From: UBA4802 sp964509195
GTDB taxonomy: Bacteria > Spirochaetota > UBA4802 > UB4802
DNA: 64,000 nt
Reading direction: 5' to 3'
Assembly: GCA_964509195.1 (NCBI GenBank)
Contig: CAZDWJ010000010.1
Span: 1 to 64,000 of the forward strand
Part shown: piece after piece, positions 46,021 to 56,225 of the stretch
Layout of the letters: the number at the start of each line of letters is the position of its first letter
Position numbering within the stretch: the stretch's first letter is position 1
Notes under the pieces: model-generated
Told to the model about the DNA's origin: nothing
What the model saw: only the letters and a program-made list of their open reading frames with translations
The model's database searches: none
Position numbers and translations under genes: made by a program

Positions 46021-48195
46021 ATGGAATTTTCATACAACCTTTTAAAACTAACAAGCATGGCTATCGACGCGCTTGCAAAGTTCAGCAAAGCTGACATACG
46101 TGTGCATGATGCTGAAAGAATTCCAAAAGCGCCAGTTGTGTTTGTGGTCAATCATTTTACTCGTATGGAGACATTCTTTTTACCCAATGTGATTCACAAA
46201 ATTACAGGAAAATATAGCTACTCGCTTGCTCACTACAGTTTTTTTGGCGGTGGATTTGGTAAATTTATGGAAAAGGTTGGGGCAGTGTCAACCAAGGATC
46301 CTCTGCGAGATGTTAAATTTATTGGAGCACTGCTTCGTGGTGATGTTGATTGCATAATATTTCCTGAAGGGCAGATGGTGAAAGATAAAAAGCTAGTTGA
46401 GCGCGGCAAGTACATGGTGTATAATTCAGGGATACGACGGTCTCCTCACACCGGTGCAGCGTACATCGCTTTACGGGCACAATTCTATAGAGAAGAGCTT
46501 AAAAGCTGCAATCAGCGCAATGCCTGTGATGAGCTTAATAGCCTTTTGTTGCATTTTGGATTAACTCAGCAGGAACTATCGCACATAATTGATAAGGAAA
46601 CCTATATAGTTCCCGTCAATATCACCTACTTCCCTATACGGGCGCGTACCAATATAATAAACAAAATTGCAAATAAACTGGTAAAAAATTTACCTGAGCG
46701 CATTGAGGAAGAACTTGAAGTTGAAGGGACAATGCTGGTTGAAGGCGTTGATATTGATATTAACTTTGGTAATCCAATAGCAATAAGCCCATATTTAAAA
46801 AACTATCTTGCACAACAAAAAATTAAAAGCAAAAATCTTTATCTTGATCCAAGTCAATTGCAGAAAGATGTGTTATTAAGAAAAATAGCAATTGATATTA
46901 TGTACAGGTATATGCGCGAAATCTATGCAATGACCACGGTGAATCATGATCATATATTTTCGTATCTATTGACTAAAGCAGGGAACAGGATCAAGGAATC
47001 TGATTTTAAAACAAAGTCGTATTGTGCTATAGAAGCTGTAAAAAAGCTACAACTTACAACGTGTCATACTTCCCTTAAGCTTAAGCAAGGGTATTTACTT
47101 ACCGATGATCCACACGGACGATACAATGATTTTATTGATGCAGCAAAATCTGATGGGCTTATTTCAATTAAAGATGGCGTTATATACAAAAATAAAGAAA
47201 AGTTTTCCAGATTGTATGAATTCCACGCTATACGAAAAGATAACATTGTTGAAGTGTTAAAAAATGAGCTTGAGCCATTGTCACATGTGATTGGTAAGTT
47301 AAACAGGATTTACTGGACTCCTATGTGGTGTATACGAAGAAGTCTTGCAAAAAGTTTTTATAAAAAGGATCTGGAAATATTTGAAAAAGATTATAAACAG
47401 TATTTTAAGGAGGGTGAAACAAAACCAAAGCATATTGGCATGCCCATGTTTAAAAAACGATGGTTTGCACATACTGGTGTTGTTTTAGTTCATGGGTATA
47501 TGGCTGCTCCCGCAGAAATGAGACAGTTAGCTGATTATTTGTACATGCAAGGGTATACAGTATACTGTGCAAGGCTTCGTGGGCATGGTACTTCGCCAGA
47601 AGATTTGGCAACACGAAGGTGGGAAGAGTGGTACGAATCTGTTAATAGAGCTTACATTGTTGTAAAAAACAGTGTAAAAAAAGTCTTTATATGCGGATTT
47701 TCCACCGGTGCAGGTCTTACACTTTTGCATGCTGCTAATAAAAAGAATGCATTACAGGGAGCTATAGCAATCAGTGCACCTTTCAGATTGAAAAATATTG
47801 CGGCAGGATTGGCGCCTGTAGTGGATACCTGGAATAGATTTCTTTCTTTTTTAAAAATAAAAAAAATTGGCAGGCTGGATTTTATTCCTAATCATCCTGA
47901 TAATCCTGATATAAATTATTTACGCAATCCTGTGAGTGGCATTCATCAGATGGAATCATTAATGAACCTTGTGGAAAAACGGCTTGCTGATATAGCAATA
48001 CCGGTTTTGATCATGCAGGGCGCAGGGGATAAGACTGTAGAGCCAAAAGGTGCATTTGAAATGTTTATGAAAATCCCTTCAGACAAAAGAGAATTTACCA
48101 TGGTGAATTCAAAAAGCCATGGAATTACTCTCAATGATGAAGGCAGAATAGTTGCACGAAGAATTGCTGCATTCATAAAAGATTATAAAACGTAA
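46021..48195 (+). CDS. Fused 1-acylglycerol-phosphate acyltransferase and alpha/beta hydrolase
   Basis: A 724-residue fusion with AAGGAAG before ATG 46021. The N-terminal part (residues 25-260) is a PlsC-like acyltransferase: VVNHFTRMETFF holds the catalytic motif as H45-x4-E50 rather than the usual H-x4-D, and FPEGQMV replaces FPEGT. A middle helical part has no clear family. The C-terminal part (about 485-724) is an alpha/beta hydrolase with VVLVHGYMAAP, nucleophile GFSTGAG (Ser near residue 561), MQGAGDKTVEP and SHGITLN. It probably remodels membrane lipids by both acyl transfer and hydrolysis. Confidence 0.85.
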   Translation: MEFSYNLLKLTSMAIDALAKFSKADIRVHDAERIPKAPVVFVVNHFTRMETFFLPNVIHKITGKYSYSLAHYSFFGGGFGKFMEKVGAVSTKDPLRDVKFIGALLRGDVDCIIFPEGQMVKDKKLVERGKYMVYNSGIRRSPHTGAAYIALRAQFYREELKSCNQRNACDELNSLLLHFGLTQQELSHIIDKETYIVPVNITYFPIRARTNIINKIANKLVKNLPERIEEELEVEGTMLVEGVDIDINFGNPIAISPYLKNYLAQQKIKSKNLYLDPSQLQKDVLLRKIAIDIMYRYMREIYAMTTVNHDHIFSYLLTKAGNRIKESDFKTKSYCAIEAVKKLQLTTCHTSLKLKQGYLLTDDPHGRYNDFIDAAKSDGLISIKDGVIYKNKEKFSRLYEFHAIRKDNIVEVLKNELEPLSHVIGKLNRIYWTPMWCIRRSLAKSFYKKDLEIFEKDYKQYFKEGETKPKHIGMPMFKKRWFAHTGVVLVHGYMAAPAEMRQLADYLYMQGYTVYCARLRGHGTSPEDLATRRWEEWYESVNRAYIVVKNSVKKVFICGFSTGAGLTLLHAANKKNALQGAIAISAPFRLKNIAAGLAPVVDTWNRFLSFLKIKKIGRLDFIPNHPDNPDINYLRNPVSGIHQMESLMNLVEKRLADIAIPVLIMQGAGDKTVEPKGAFEMFMKIPSDKREFTMVNSKSHGITLNDEGRIVARRIAAFIKDYKT

Positions 48196-48205
48196 TACTT
48201 CTCTT

Positions 48206-49462
48206 TTACAAATTATATGATAATCCAGCTCCTACTGTGCAGCTCCAGGATGTTGATTTAGTTTTTGCTTCCAGAGAGAATATATCTTCGGCATGATAGA
48301 ATGATTCAAAAGATCCCTTTGTTATTAACACCAATGTTGACAGAATTGTTTTAGATGATAGGGAATAGTTGGAGCCAAAGGTAAATAATAACAAATTAAA
48401 TGTGCCCCTTCCGTACGTTTTACTGCTATCTGCACTATTTTTAAAATGAAAAAAGGCTGTGCCGGCCATGCACTCTAATTTATCGGTAATAGAGTAGTGA
48501 ACGCCTCCTTTGAGATTTATAATTGGGTCATTGTATATAGTAAGTAATGAATGTTTTATAGCTGGCACAGGGTTATCGGTTACATTGATTTCTGTATTGG
48601 TATATGAAGTGGGGAGAAATATTCCAAATTCAATTGCAAGACCGGTTTTTGATAAAATTTTTGCATAACCACCTGCTGAAATCTGTGGGCCTTCATACTG
48701 TTGTACATCCCAGCTATCGCTATATGAAAGGTTGGTGGTGCTGAAATCAGCTTCTGCTTTCTTTTTTACACATTTTAAAGTGGATGGTATAAACCGTAAT
48801 CCAACCTGCGAGTCAGTGCTTGTTAGTAAAAATCCTAACGAAGGTTTTACGACAATACCGTATTCCTGTTTTGTATAGGAATAGCCAGGTACAAGAGAAT
48901 TTTTATTGTTAGTTTTTTTATTTGAAAAGAATGGTGTTACTGATAATTGAATGCCTGAATAGTTATTATCTGTTAACTTCCATCCATATCCAATATTAAA
49001 ACTGGGGTATAATTCATCGGTTACAGTAGTTTCGGTTTGCTCAATAACAGGAGGCATGTTAATTGTTAACTTTTGCGTATCTTTCTTGTGTGAATAAAAA
49101 TTATCCCTGGAGGATAGACTATATCCAATTGTTCCCTTACCTGCAGGTTCAGCATAACCCGCAAATAGTGAAAAGAAGTAGTAAACGTCATTTTCTTTTT
49201 TTATTGATTGAATATCAATACCTGATGCGTGTAATTCAGGGCTTACATCCTCATTATAATATATATTTCCCATAAGGTAAAATGATGCAGATGCTGAAGA
49301 ATGTGTGCCAAGTAGTGCAGGGTTACGGGATGAATCTATAGCTCCTTCAGAGGTAACTGTTGAGATGCCTCCCATTGCAGTGCCATGAATTTGAGCGATA
49401 GCATAAGCAGAACAACTCAATAAGTAAATAATTAGCAGTATTTTTTTCAAAAAGAGCCCCAT
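48206..49462 (-). CDS. FadL/OmpP1-like outer-membrane protein
   Basis: A 418-residue exported protein with a signal peptide ending AIAQ. The mature N-terminus HGTAMGGISTVTSEGAIDSSRNPALL is the hallmark plug region of FadL-like 14-stranded barrels (read as GTAMGG, then NPALL). Aromatic alternating strands and a final VGAGLSYNL follow. FadL members import hydrophobic compounds such as fatty acids. It is convergent with the acyltransferase-hydrolase gene (10 bp apart) and lies downstream of lon. No strong ribosome site precedes ATG 49462. Confidence 0.75.
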   Translation of the reverse strand: MGLFLKKILLIIYLLSCSAYAIAQIHGTAMGGISTVTSEGAIDSSRNPALLGTHSSASASFYLMGNIYYNEDVSPELHASGIDIQSIKKENDVYYFFSLFAGYAEPAGKGTIGYSLSSRDNFYSHKKDTQKLTINMPPVIEQTETTVTDELYPSFNIGYGWKLTDNNYSGIQLSVTPFFSNKKTNNKNSLVPGYSYTKQEYGIVVKPSLGFLLTSTDSQVGLRFIPSTLKCVKKKAEADFSTTNLSYSDSWDVQQYEGPQISAGGYAKILSKTGLAIEFGIFLPTSYTNTEINVTDNPVPAIKHSLLTIYNDPIINLKGGVHYSITDKLECMAGTAFFHFKNSADSSKTYGRGTFNLLLFTFGSNYSLSSKTILSTLVLITKGSFESFYHAEDIFSLEAKTKSTSWSCTVGAGLSYNL

Positions 49463-49505
49463 TTATTTTTTTAGTATGATTGTTGCAATGGAATTAAATT
49501 GTATG

Positions 49506-51905
49506 CTAACCAAATACTATATCAAATACTTCATCAACATGTGCAACAAAAAATAACGACAACCCTCTGGCAATGTGTGAGGGGATATCATTAATGTCTT
49601 TCTTATTTTCCACTGGTAGTATTACTGAATTACAGTGTTCACGTTTTGCAGCAATAAGCTTTTCTTTTATGCCACCAACAGGGAGCACTCTGCCGGAAAG
49701 CGTCAGCTCACCGGTCATGGCTATACGTTTAGCAACAGGGATGTTTTTGACAAGGGAGTAAAGCGCAGAAGCCATCGTTATGCCTGCAGATGGGCCATCT
49801 TTTGGGATAGCTCCTGCAGGGACATGAATGTGTATGTTGTTTTTGTTGAAAAAGTCAGTTGCACTTGCGTCATCATTAAAATAATTTTTAATATAATTAT
49901 ATGCGATAGTTGCTGATTCTTTCATCACATCTCCAATATTGCCGGTAAGAGTCAATGTTGGTGAGCCCTGGGCTGGCGTAGATAATGCCTCAACAAGAAG
50001 CACTGAGCCACCGGTAGACGTCCATGCAAGACCAATTGCAATACCTGGATTTAATTTTTCTGGAATTGTGTCACCGGTATAATGCTCTGGCCCAAGTAGC
50101 GTGCGAAGTGATTCTTCATCAAGGTGATGGGGGAATGAGTCATCCTTTTTTACAATTGATTTTGCCTTTTTTCTGCAAAGCCGCTCTAGCTGTCGGTCTA
50201 AATTTCGTACTCCTGCTTCACGAGCCCAACCATTGATGATGTAAAAAATAGTATTTCTATCCAGAGTGATAGCATTTTTTGGTAAGCCATGTTTTTTAAT
50301 CTGTTTGGGTAACAGGAAATGTTTTGCGATGTGATATTTCTCTTCGGCAATATATCCCGGGATGCGTATCACTTCCATGCGGTCCAGCAATACTTCCGGT
50401 ATGGTATCGGTGGTATTTGCGGTTGTTATAAACAGCACCTTTGAAAGGTCAAACGGCATATCAATGTAGTGGTCTCTGAATGAATGGTTCTGTTCATAGT
50501 CAAGGACTTCCAGTAGAGATGCTGCTGGATCACCCTGATAGCTCTGGTATAGTTTATCAATTTCATCTAGCATAAATACCGGATTTTTTGATTTGCATAT
50601 TTTTAAGCCCTGTATTATTTTGCCGGGCATTGCTCCAATATAGGTGCGCCTATGCCCTTTAATTTCCGCTTCGTCCCGTATACCACCTAACGATACTCTG
50701 AAAAAAGTGCGCTTAAGCGAATTGGCAATTGCCTGCCCAAGAGATGTTTTACCAACACCCGGAGGGCCAACCAGGCACAGTATTGAACCCGCTGAGTCGG
50801 GTTTAAGCATCCTGACTGATAAAAACTCTAATATACGCTCTTTGACATCCTCAAGCCCGTAGTGGCTTTTTGCTAAGATTTTTTCGGCTCTTGTAATGTC
50901 AAGGCAATCTTCTGTATATGAATTCCATGGCAAAGAAAGCACTGTATCCAAATACGTGCGGGCAATGATGTACTCCGGAGTATTTGACTCAATATAGTAG
51001 AGGCGATTAATTTCATCCAGTATCTTTTCTTTTGGTTCACCTTTAAGATTCAGGGTTTCAATTTTTGATTTCATCTGTTGTAGTTCATTACTGCGGTCAT
51101 CATCAAGCCCCAATTCCTGTTTAATGATCTTTAACTGCTCACGCAGAAAATAATCACGCTGCTGCTTGTATATTTTTTCATTTATCTGGTTCTGTATCTT
51201 TCGCTGAACAGAAACAACTTCTAGTTCCTTTTGTAAAAGTACCAGTACTTTTTCAAGGCGCTTTTTAACATTAATTGTCTCCAGAATATTTTGGTATTCC
51301 TGTTTTTCCAGATTCAATATTGATGTGACAAAATCAGCTATGCGGCCGGGCTCGTCAACATTGAGCATGGTGAGCTTCATTTCTTCAGTAAACAGCGGAT
51401 TGCTTTCAGATAGTATTTTCAGCTGACTTAATATAGCTCTGGTCAATGCTTTGATCTCAAGGTTTTTGGGGTTAGCTTTATCATAGATGTATTCAACTTT
51501 AGCAAGAATACTTTTTTTGTCATCTATGATTTTGGTGATTCTAAATCTGCAGATACTGTTAATCAGAACATTAATGCTTTCATCTGGAAGATTAATCTTT
51601 TTGATTATCTTTGCTGCAGTGCCAAACATTTCAATATCATCTATCTCAACATCTTCCACATCATCATCCTTTAATACCGCTATGCCTATGGCACGTGAGG
51701 TATTCAATGCATCATCAATTGAACGCATGAACCGGGGTTTTGCTATGATGAGTGGAGTGATAATACCCGGAAATATTGGCCTGTATCGCACCGGTATAAT
51801 GTGCAAGGTCGAAGGCAGGTTAGTATCAATTTTTGACAGATCGCTTGCAAGAATTGTATTTTCTATTTGAATGGTATCATTGTCAAAGTATTCTTCAAAA
51901 TTCAT
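49506..51905 (-). CDS. lon: ATP-dependent protease Lon
   Basis: A 799-residue LonA protease. It has an N-terminal substrate domain (IIPVRYRPIFPGIITPL), a long helical region, Walker A GPPGVGKTS (near residue 377), Walker B PVFMLDEIDK, and the proteolytic domain. The Ser-Lys dyad is in KDGPSAG (Ser near 706) and GGIKEK (Lys near 747). GGAG before ATG 51905 fits. It degrades misfolded and regulatory proteins. Its minus-strand position between DedA and the FadL-like gene suggests its own transcription unit. Confidence 0.97.
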   Translation of the reverse strand: MNFEEYFDNDTIQIENTILASDLSKIDTNLPSTLHIIPVRYRPIFPGIITPLIIAKPRFMRSIDDALNTSRAIGIAVLKDDDVEDVEIDDIEMFGTAAKIIKKINLPDESINVLINSICRFRITKIIDDKKSILAKVEYIYDKANPKNLEIKALTRAILSQLKILSESNPLFTEEMKLTMLNVDEPGRIADFVTSILNLEKQEYQNILETINVKKRLEKVLVLLQKELEVVSVQRKIQNQINEKIYKQQRDYFLREQLKIIKQELGLDDDRSNELQQMKSKIETLNLKGEPKEKILDEINRLYYIESNTPEYIIARTYLDTVLSLPWNSYTEDCLDITRAEKILAKSHYGLEDVKERILEFLSVRMLKPDSAGSILCLVGPPGVGKTSLGQAIANSLKRTFFRVSLGGIRDEAEIKGHRRTYIGAMPGKIIQGLKICKSKNPVFMLDEIDKLYQSYQGDPAASLLEVLDYEQNHSFRDHYIDMPFDLSKVLFITTANTTDTIPEVLLDRMEVIRIPGYIAEEKYHIAKHFLLPKQIKKHGLPKNAITLDRNTIFYIINGWAREAGVRNLDRQLERLCRKKAKSIVKKDDSFPHHLDEESLRTLLGPEHYTGDTIPEKLNPGIAIGLAWTSTGGSVLLVEALSTPAQGSPTLTLTGNIGDVMKESATIAYNYIKNYFNDDASATDFFNKNNIHIHVPAGAIPKDGPSAGITMASALYSLVKNIPVAKRIAMTGELTLSGRVLPVGGIKEKLIAAKREHCNSVILPVENKKDINDIPSHIARGLSLFFVAHVDEVFDIVFG

Positions 51906-51950
51906 TAACTATCTCCATGAAACATAAGTAATTTAATGATATAAAAAGGA

Positions 51951-52583
51951 TTATTTTTTGGCTACATATTTTTTTAATTTAATAAAAAAGTATACCACAA
52001 CAAAACATACAATAAGTAGCCCAATTGCTTTACTGTATTGGGATAAAATATGGCTCACTTTATCCTGTACTGTAAGCCAGCTATTGCCCAGTGAATAGCC
52101 CAGGTTAATAAGAATGCAATTCCATAAAGATGAACTGATAAAAGAAAACAATAAGACCTTGTATGTAGAAAGGTTTGAAAATCCTGCACTTAAGGAAATA
52201 ACACTTCGTATGCCGGGTAAAAAACGGTTGGCCAAAACCAGCCACACTCCATACCTTTGAATCCACTGTTCAGCCTGTAGTATAGCTTCTTTTTTAAAGA
52301 AAGTAAAGTTTTTTTTAATTATAAATTCTTTGCCTAAAAATTTACCTACAAGAAAAAGAAGTGTAAAACCAATAACTGAACCAATAGTTGTTGAAATATA
52401 CACTCCAATAAAATCTAGTTTACCAGTTCCAACCATGAATGCTCCAAAAGCAGTGACGACATCACCTGGTACAGGAGGTATAAGATTTTCCAATATTGCA
52501 GATACGCAAAGCAGTAGATAAAGTAATGGATTGCTCTGAGTGTCTAGTAGTGAAGGCAATTGTTGTATAAGGTCATCAAACAT
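51951..52583 (-). CDS. DedA-family membrane protein
   Basis: A 210-residue protein from ATG 52583 (a GTG nine bases earlier is less likely). The family signatures are ENLIPPVPGDVVTAFGAFM and NRFLPGIRSVISLSAGFSNLS, with five to six transmembrane helices and a Lys-rich tail. DedA proteins are proton-dependent lipid (undecaprenyl phosphate or phosphatidylethanolamine) translocases. It is directly upstream of lon on the same strand. Confidence 0.9.
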   Translation of the reverse strand: MFDDLIQQLPSLLDTQSNPLLYLLLCVSAILENLIPPVPGDVVTAFGAFMVGTGKLDFIGVYISTTIGSVIGFTLLFLVGKFLGKEFIIKKNFTFFKKEAILQAEQWIQRYGVWLVLANRFLPGIRSVISLSAGFSNLSTYKVLLFSFISSSLWNCILINLGYSLGNSWLTVQDKVSHILSQYSKAIGLLIVCFVVVYFFIKLKKYVAKK

Positions 52584-52592
52584 GGTAGCCAC

Positions 52593-53036
52593 TTTTCTGT
52601 AAACGTTAGTTCCAAAATTTTACTAAAAAATAATTTACAGTGTTTTGTTCATGAGTATATAGTAAAGAAAAGGCATTGATTCTTTTCTATCTATAAGACA
52701 GTGCACCCTTAGTTAGATATTATTAAATCAATCTTTAAAGAAAATTTTTGTTTACTTGCTATACTACGAGTTTATAAATGGACAGGAACCTATTATTAAA
52801 TCAATTATAAAAAGTACACCTGTTTTTGTCAAGTATGCTGATATGTACAGAGTATGTTCAATTTGTATATTACATGCAAAGTTAAAATGGAAAAATTTTT
52901 ATTAAGTGGGCCATAGTTACGGTGCATTTGCATTTGAGTAAAAATTGTAAATACCCTATAGATTCAAGCTCCTCCTTCTTGGTATAAGGAGGGGGTGTGA
53001 GGTTAACAAATAATCATATTTTCGGATGAATAATTT
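52593..53036. other. Divergent intergenic region, 444 bp
   Basis: AT-rich with a 15-bp direct repeat (52718-52732 and 52791-52805) and a stem-loop 52969-52994 whose arms are CCTCCTT and AAGGAGG. The hairpin lies about 43 bases before the 53037 ATG, too far for a ribosome site, so it may be a leader structure. No gene or RNA recognised. Confidence 0.4.
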
Positions 53037-53564
53037 ATGCGCAAATACATTATATTTTTTATTATATTCGCATTACTATCCTGCAGCACAACTGCTGTAA
53101 AAGAGACAGAAGATCCATTTGCACTGGATAATGAAAAGTTCCTTGAAGCAAAGAATGGGCCGGAATTATTCAGGGTCTTAATCACTCCTGACAGTTACCA
53201 AGTTGTGCAGATGGATTATAAGGATAAAATTTCACGCAATCAAGATGAAAGTGGTGACAGGTATATTCTTGAAGAAGTCTCTCAGTATCATCAGATTGAT
53301 GAAGCACGCGAAGGTATAGCCACTGTATGGTTGTTTCCTGATTCGGGAGCTATAATGAAAATACGGCCAACTCAGCTTACTTTTTTGGTTGAGCTTGACA
53401 ATCTTATTGTTCAAGACCTACAGCGATGGACATTTTCATTTCCTGGAAAAACGATTGAGCCAACAAAATTTGATGTTAAATACAGGATAGTCCTTAGAAA
53501 AAAACTTACCGATGAACAAATAATGCAGCAAATAAGGGAAAAGATAAAAGACAAAACACAGTGA
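53037..53564 (+). CDS. Lipoprotein of unknown function
   Basis: A 175-residue protein with a clear lipobox (FALLSCSTT; cysteine at 16). The mature part is mixed alpha/beta, with EKFLEAKNGPELFRVLITPD and IRPTQLTFLVELDNLI, and a charged helical end. No motif allows a function. Its 3' end is 4 bp from the convergent coiled-coil gene. Spirochaetes carry many such small lipoproteins. Confidence 0.8.
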   Translation: MRKYIIFFIIFALLSCSTTAVKETEDPFALDNEKFLEAKNGPELFRVLITPDSYQVVQMDYKDKISRNQDESGDRYILEEVSQYHQIDEAREGIATVWLFPDSGAIMKIRPTQLTFLVELDNLIVQDLQRWTFSFPGKTIEPTKFDVKYRIVLRKKLTDEQIMQQIREKIKDKTQ

Positions 53565-53568
53565 GCGA

Positions 53569-55989
53569 TTACAGTGAAGTAGTATTAATAATTAGCCGCA
53601 CTGCGTTTTCATCTATTAAAAGTTTATTAGCTATTTCCTGAGAACTCCATCCTTTATTTGAAAGTTCACGTACTGTCTTTATGAGGCGCTCATTGATAGT
53701 GACATTTGGTATTCCTTTCATCTCTTTGCCAATAACTGTATTCCCATCAATAGCTTTCAAAAAATCAGCAAACTGTTTCATACGCTTGTCAGTTTCAGTA
53801 AACATTAATTGCAGACGGTTATCAGTCTGGCTGATTTCATCGCGCATATCTTCAAGTTTCTGGAACATAGCGTTGACCTGTTTAATGCGCTCTTCTATAT
53901 GCGCTGTGAGTCCTTCAAGTTCGGCAAAATGCTCTTTCACTTCCCTGATTTCCTGTTCACGGGTTTTAAGGATCAGAGTGTTTTCCTCAATGCTGTGCAG
54001 GTATCCTGTGAGGCGTTCAATCTTCTTTTCTGATTTTTCTATTGTTGATTGGAATGCCTTAATTCTGGTCTCAATTGATTTCATGATGAGGTCAGCCTTA
54101 TTGACTGACTCTAAATTTTTTGTTATGGTAGTTTCATATTCCTGTAGCTCATGAATTCTGTTTTCAAGGTCATTGTATACTTTTGCCAGTGCATCAATAC
54201 GGGCATTGAACTGGTCAATCTTAAGCATGCCATCCTGCAAAGAATCGGCCTTCATCGAAATCATATCAGCCAGTTCCATAAGCGCCTTAATCTCAGATTC
54301 AACAGTTGCTAACTTTTCTTTTCGCGATTCAAACACCTTTAATTCACGTTCTACTGTCCTTCGTATATCTTTGATTGATTCAGCTTTTTCTAAAAATTCA
54401 TCTAATTTTTTTGATTCTTCCCGTGACTGGGCAAGTATGGTATTGAGTTCGGTTAACGCTCCCTGAACTGTTTTTAGCATATCATCGGTTCGCGTAAAAA
54501 TCTTGTGGTTTTCTTCAAGGCTTAAGAGCTCATCTTTCATGGCTGCAATATGCTGGCTCATGCTATCAAATTCGTTTTTAGCTTCAGATATTTTTGATTC
54601 AATCGAAAGCTGTATTTGCCGTTCAACCTGATTTGCTCTTTCAGTAAGGTTCTGGAAACGAAGCTCTATGGCCTGATATTCGGCAACTAATGTTTTGAGC
54701 TGCTCTTCTGAAGTATCTACAAGACGGTGTTCCATCTCAATAAATTTTTCACCAAACTCTTCAATTCGTGCTTTTATGTCCTCGGCTTCTTTGCGGGCGG
54801 CTTTTACAATTTCATCTTTTTTGGAGATAGCATGAATATTTAAATTGTCAAATGCGGTTCGTATTTTATTGACTTCTTCATCGAATGATGCAATAAGCTG
54901 GGATTTTGATTCATCGATATTCTGTTCAATAAGGCGCAGTTTATCATACACTTTTTCAATATCAGTGTTCACCTGTTCAATTAGGCTTTCGCGCATATCC
55001 TTAAATTCTTTGAGTGAAGTGGCTATGCTTGTCTTCACATCATTGGCTTTTTCTTTGAGGTCAGCAAAAATGCTATTCTCAACTTCAGTAATAGAGGATT
55101 TAAGTTCCAGAATCTGGTCGCTGACTTCGGCAAGTTCCTTACGCATAGAGGTGGTTGAGGTTATTCTGATCTGGTCTAAATCCTGTTCAAAGTCTTCAAT
55201 GGATTTTGCCAGTGTTGCAATCTTCTGATTCAGGTCAGTAAATACTCTGCGTTCGGCTGACTCAACACACTGTTCTATTGAGTCAACTGATTTGGTTACG
55301 GTGTCTATCTTTAACCTGATGTTTTCTAAGATAGCATCGCCGGTGTTGGTTATGCTCTGTTCCATGCGCGATAGCGACTCCGAAAAGTTGCGGGTTAAAA
55401 GGTCAATCTTTTCCTGAGAAGCCAGTAGTATTCGTTCTTCTTTTATGTTTATGGTGTCACGCAATTTATTTATCTGTTCGGCAATTTCTTCGGACAGTTC
55501 CCGTGAGCGTTCGCGGACCTTGTCATTGAAAGTCTGCAATACTATCGAAGTTTCTTTTTCAAGCTTAGAAAGATTTTCGGTAAGATAGTTTATCTTTTTG
55601 GCAATATCGCCAAAACTAGCACGCGAAGCAGCGATGTATTCTATCTGTTGATTCACATCTCGGGCTGCATTTGAAATTACTTTAAGGTCTTCCTCAACCT
55701 TTTTGAGATTTGTTTTTTCTATATCAAGGCCTTTCAATTTCTCTTCAATTTCGGCAATTGATCCGTTGAGATGATTGCTGAGTGCCTGAGCCTTTTTTAA
55801 CATAATATCCAGTTCAATGGTAGAATCGTTAAACTTGCGTTCTTCTTCCTGGGCTAACTTCTTAAAGTCATCTAGAACTTTTGATGTATATCGTTTAACT
55901 TTAGTTATACGTAAGTTGGAGCGGTCAAGACGCCGGAAGAAGAGTATCATGATTAAACAGGCTACCAGCGTCACAATATTCCATATCAT
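53569..55989 (-). CDS. Membrane-anchored giant coiled-coil protein with C-terminal helix-turn-helix (SpiroCoCo-like)
   Basis: An 806-residue protein. A single transmembrane helix (IVTLVACLIMILFF, residues 4-18) is followed by about 730 residues of almost unbroken coiled coil (recurring KLxxIEQxIDE-like heptads). The last 40 residues (RLIKTVRELSNKGWSSQEIANKLL) form a helix-turn-helix that resembles sigma-70 region 4 or a DNA-binding HTH. AAGGAG precedes ATG 55989. I recall a spirochaete-specific SpiroCoCo family with this look, but cannot verify it. Tethering DNA or another polymer to the membrane is a plausible role. Confidence 0.85.
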   Translation of the reverse strand: MIWNIVTLVACLIMILFFRRLDRSNLRITKVKRYTSKVLDDFKKLAQEEERKFNDSTIELDIMLKKAQALSNHLNGSIAEIEEKLKGLDIEKTNLKKVEEDLKVISNAARDVNQQIEYIAASRASFGDIAKKINYLTENLSKLEKETSIVLQTFNDKVRERSRELSEEIAEQINKLRDTINIKEERILLASQEKIDLLTRNFSESLSRMEQSITNTGDAILENIRLKIDTVTKSVDSIEQCVESAERRVFTDLNQKIATLAKSIEDFEQDLDQIRITSTTSMRKELAEVSDQILELKSSITEVENSIFADLKEKANDVKTSIATSLKEFKDMRESLIEQVNTDIEKVYDKLRLIEQNIDESKSQLIASFDEEVNKIRTAFDNLNIHAISKKDEIVKAARKEAEDIKARIEEFGEKFIEMEHRLVDTSEEQLKTLVAEYQAIELRFQNLTERANQVERQIQLSIESKISEAKNEFDSMSQHIAAMKDELLSLEENHKIFTRTDDMLKTVQGALTELNTILAQSREESKKLDEFLEKAESIKDIRRTVERELKVFESRKEKLATVESEIKALMELADMISMKADSLQDGMLKIDQFNARIDALAKVYNDLENRIHELQEYETTITKNLESVNKADLIMKSIETRIKAFQSTIEKSEKKIERLTGYLHSIEENTLILKTREQEIREVKEHFAELEGLTAHIEERIKQVNAMFQKLEDMRDEISQTDNRLQLMFTETDKRMKQFADFLKAIDGNTVIGKEMKGIPNVTINERLIKTVRELSNKGWSSQEIANKLLIDENAVRLIINTTSL

Positions 55990-56225
55990 TGTATAACACT
56001 CCTTTTTAAGGTAAAATGTACTGTCCGTAATGGTTTGGCATAAAAACGTATAATATCAAAAAAACAGATCTACTCCCTGTATATCCTGCACACCAGAAAG
56101 AACAAAAAATTACATTTTTTACATTAAAATTATACATAAAACAATTAATTAAATTTGTCAACATAATTTTATGTCACATTAAAAAATGATTGACGTAGCT
56201 TTAAAAAATCACAATTTGGCCAAAA

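Noticed and set aside
52969..52994. Shine-Dalgarno sequestering hairpin for the 53037 lipoprotein
   Set aside because: The AAGGAGG arm lies about 44 bases before the ATG, too far to be its ribosome site.
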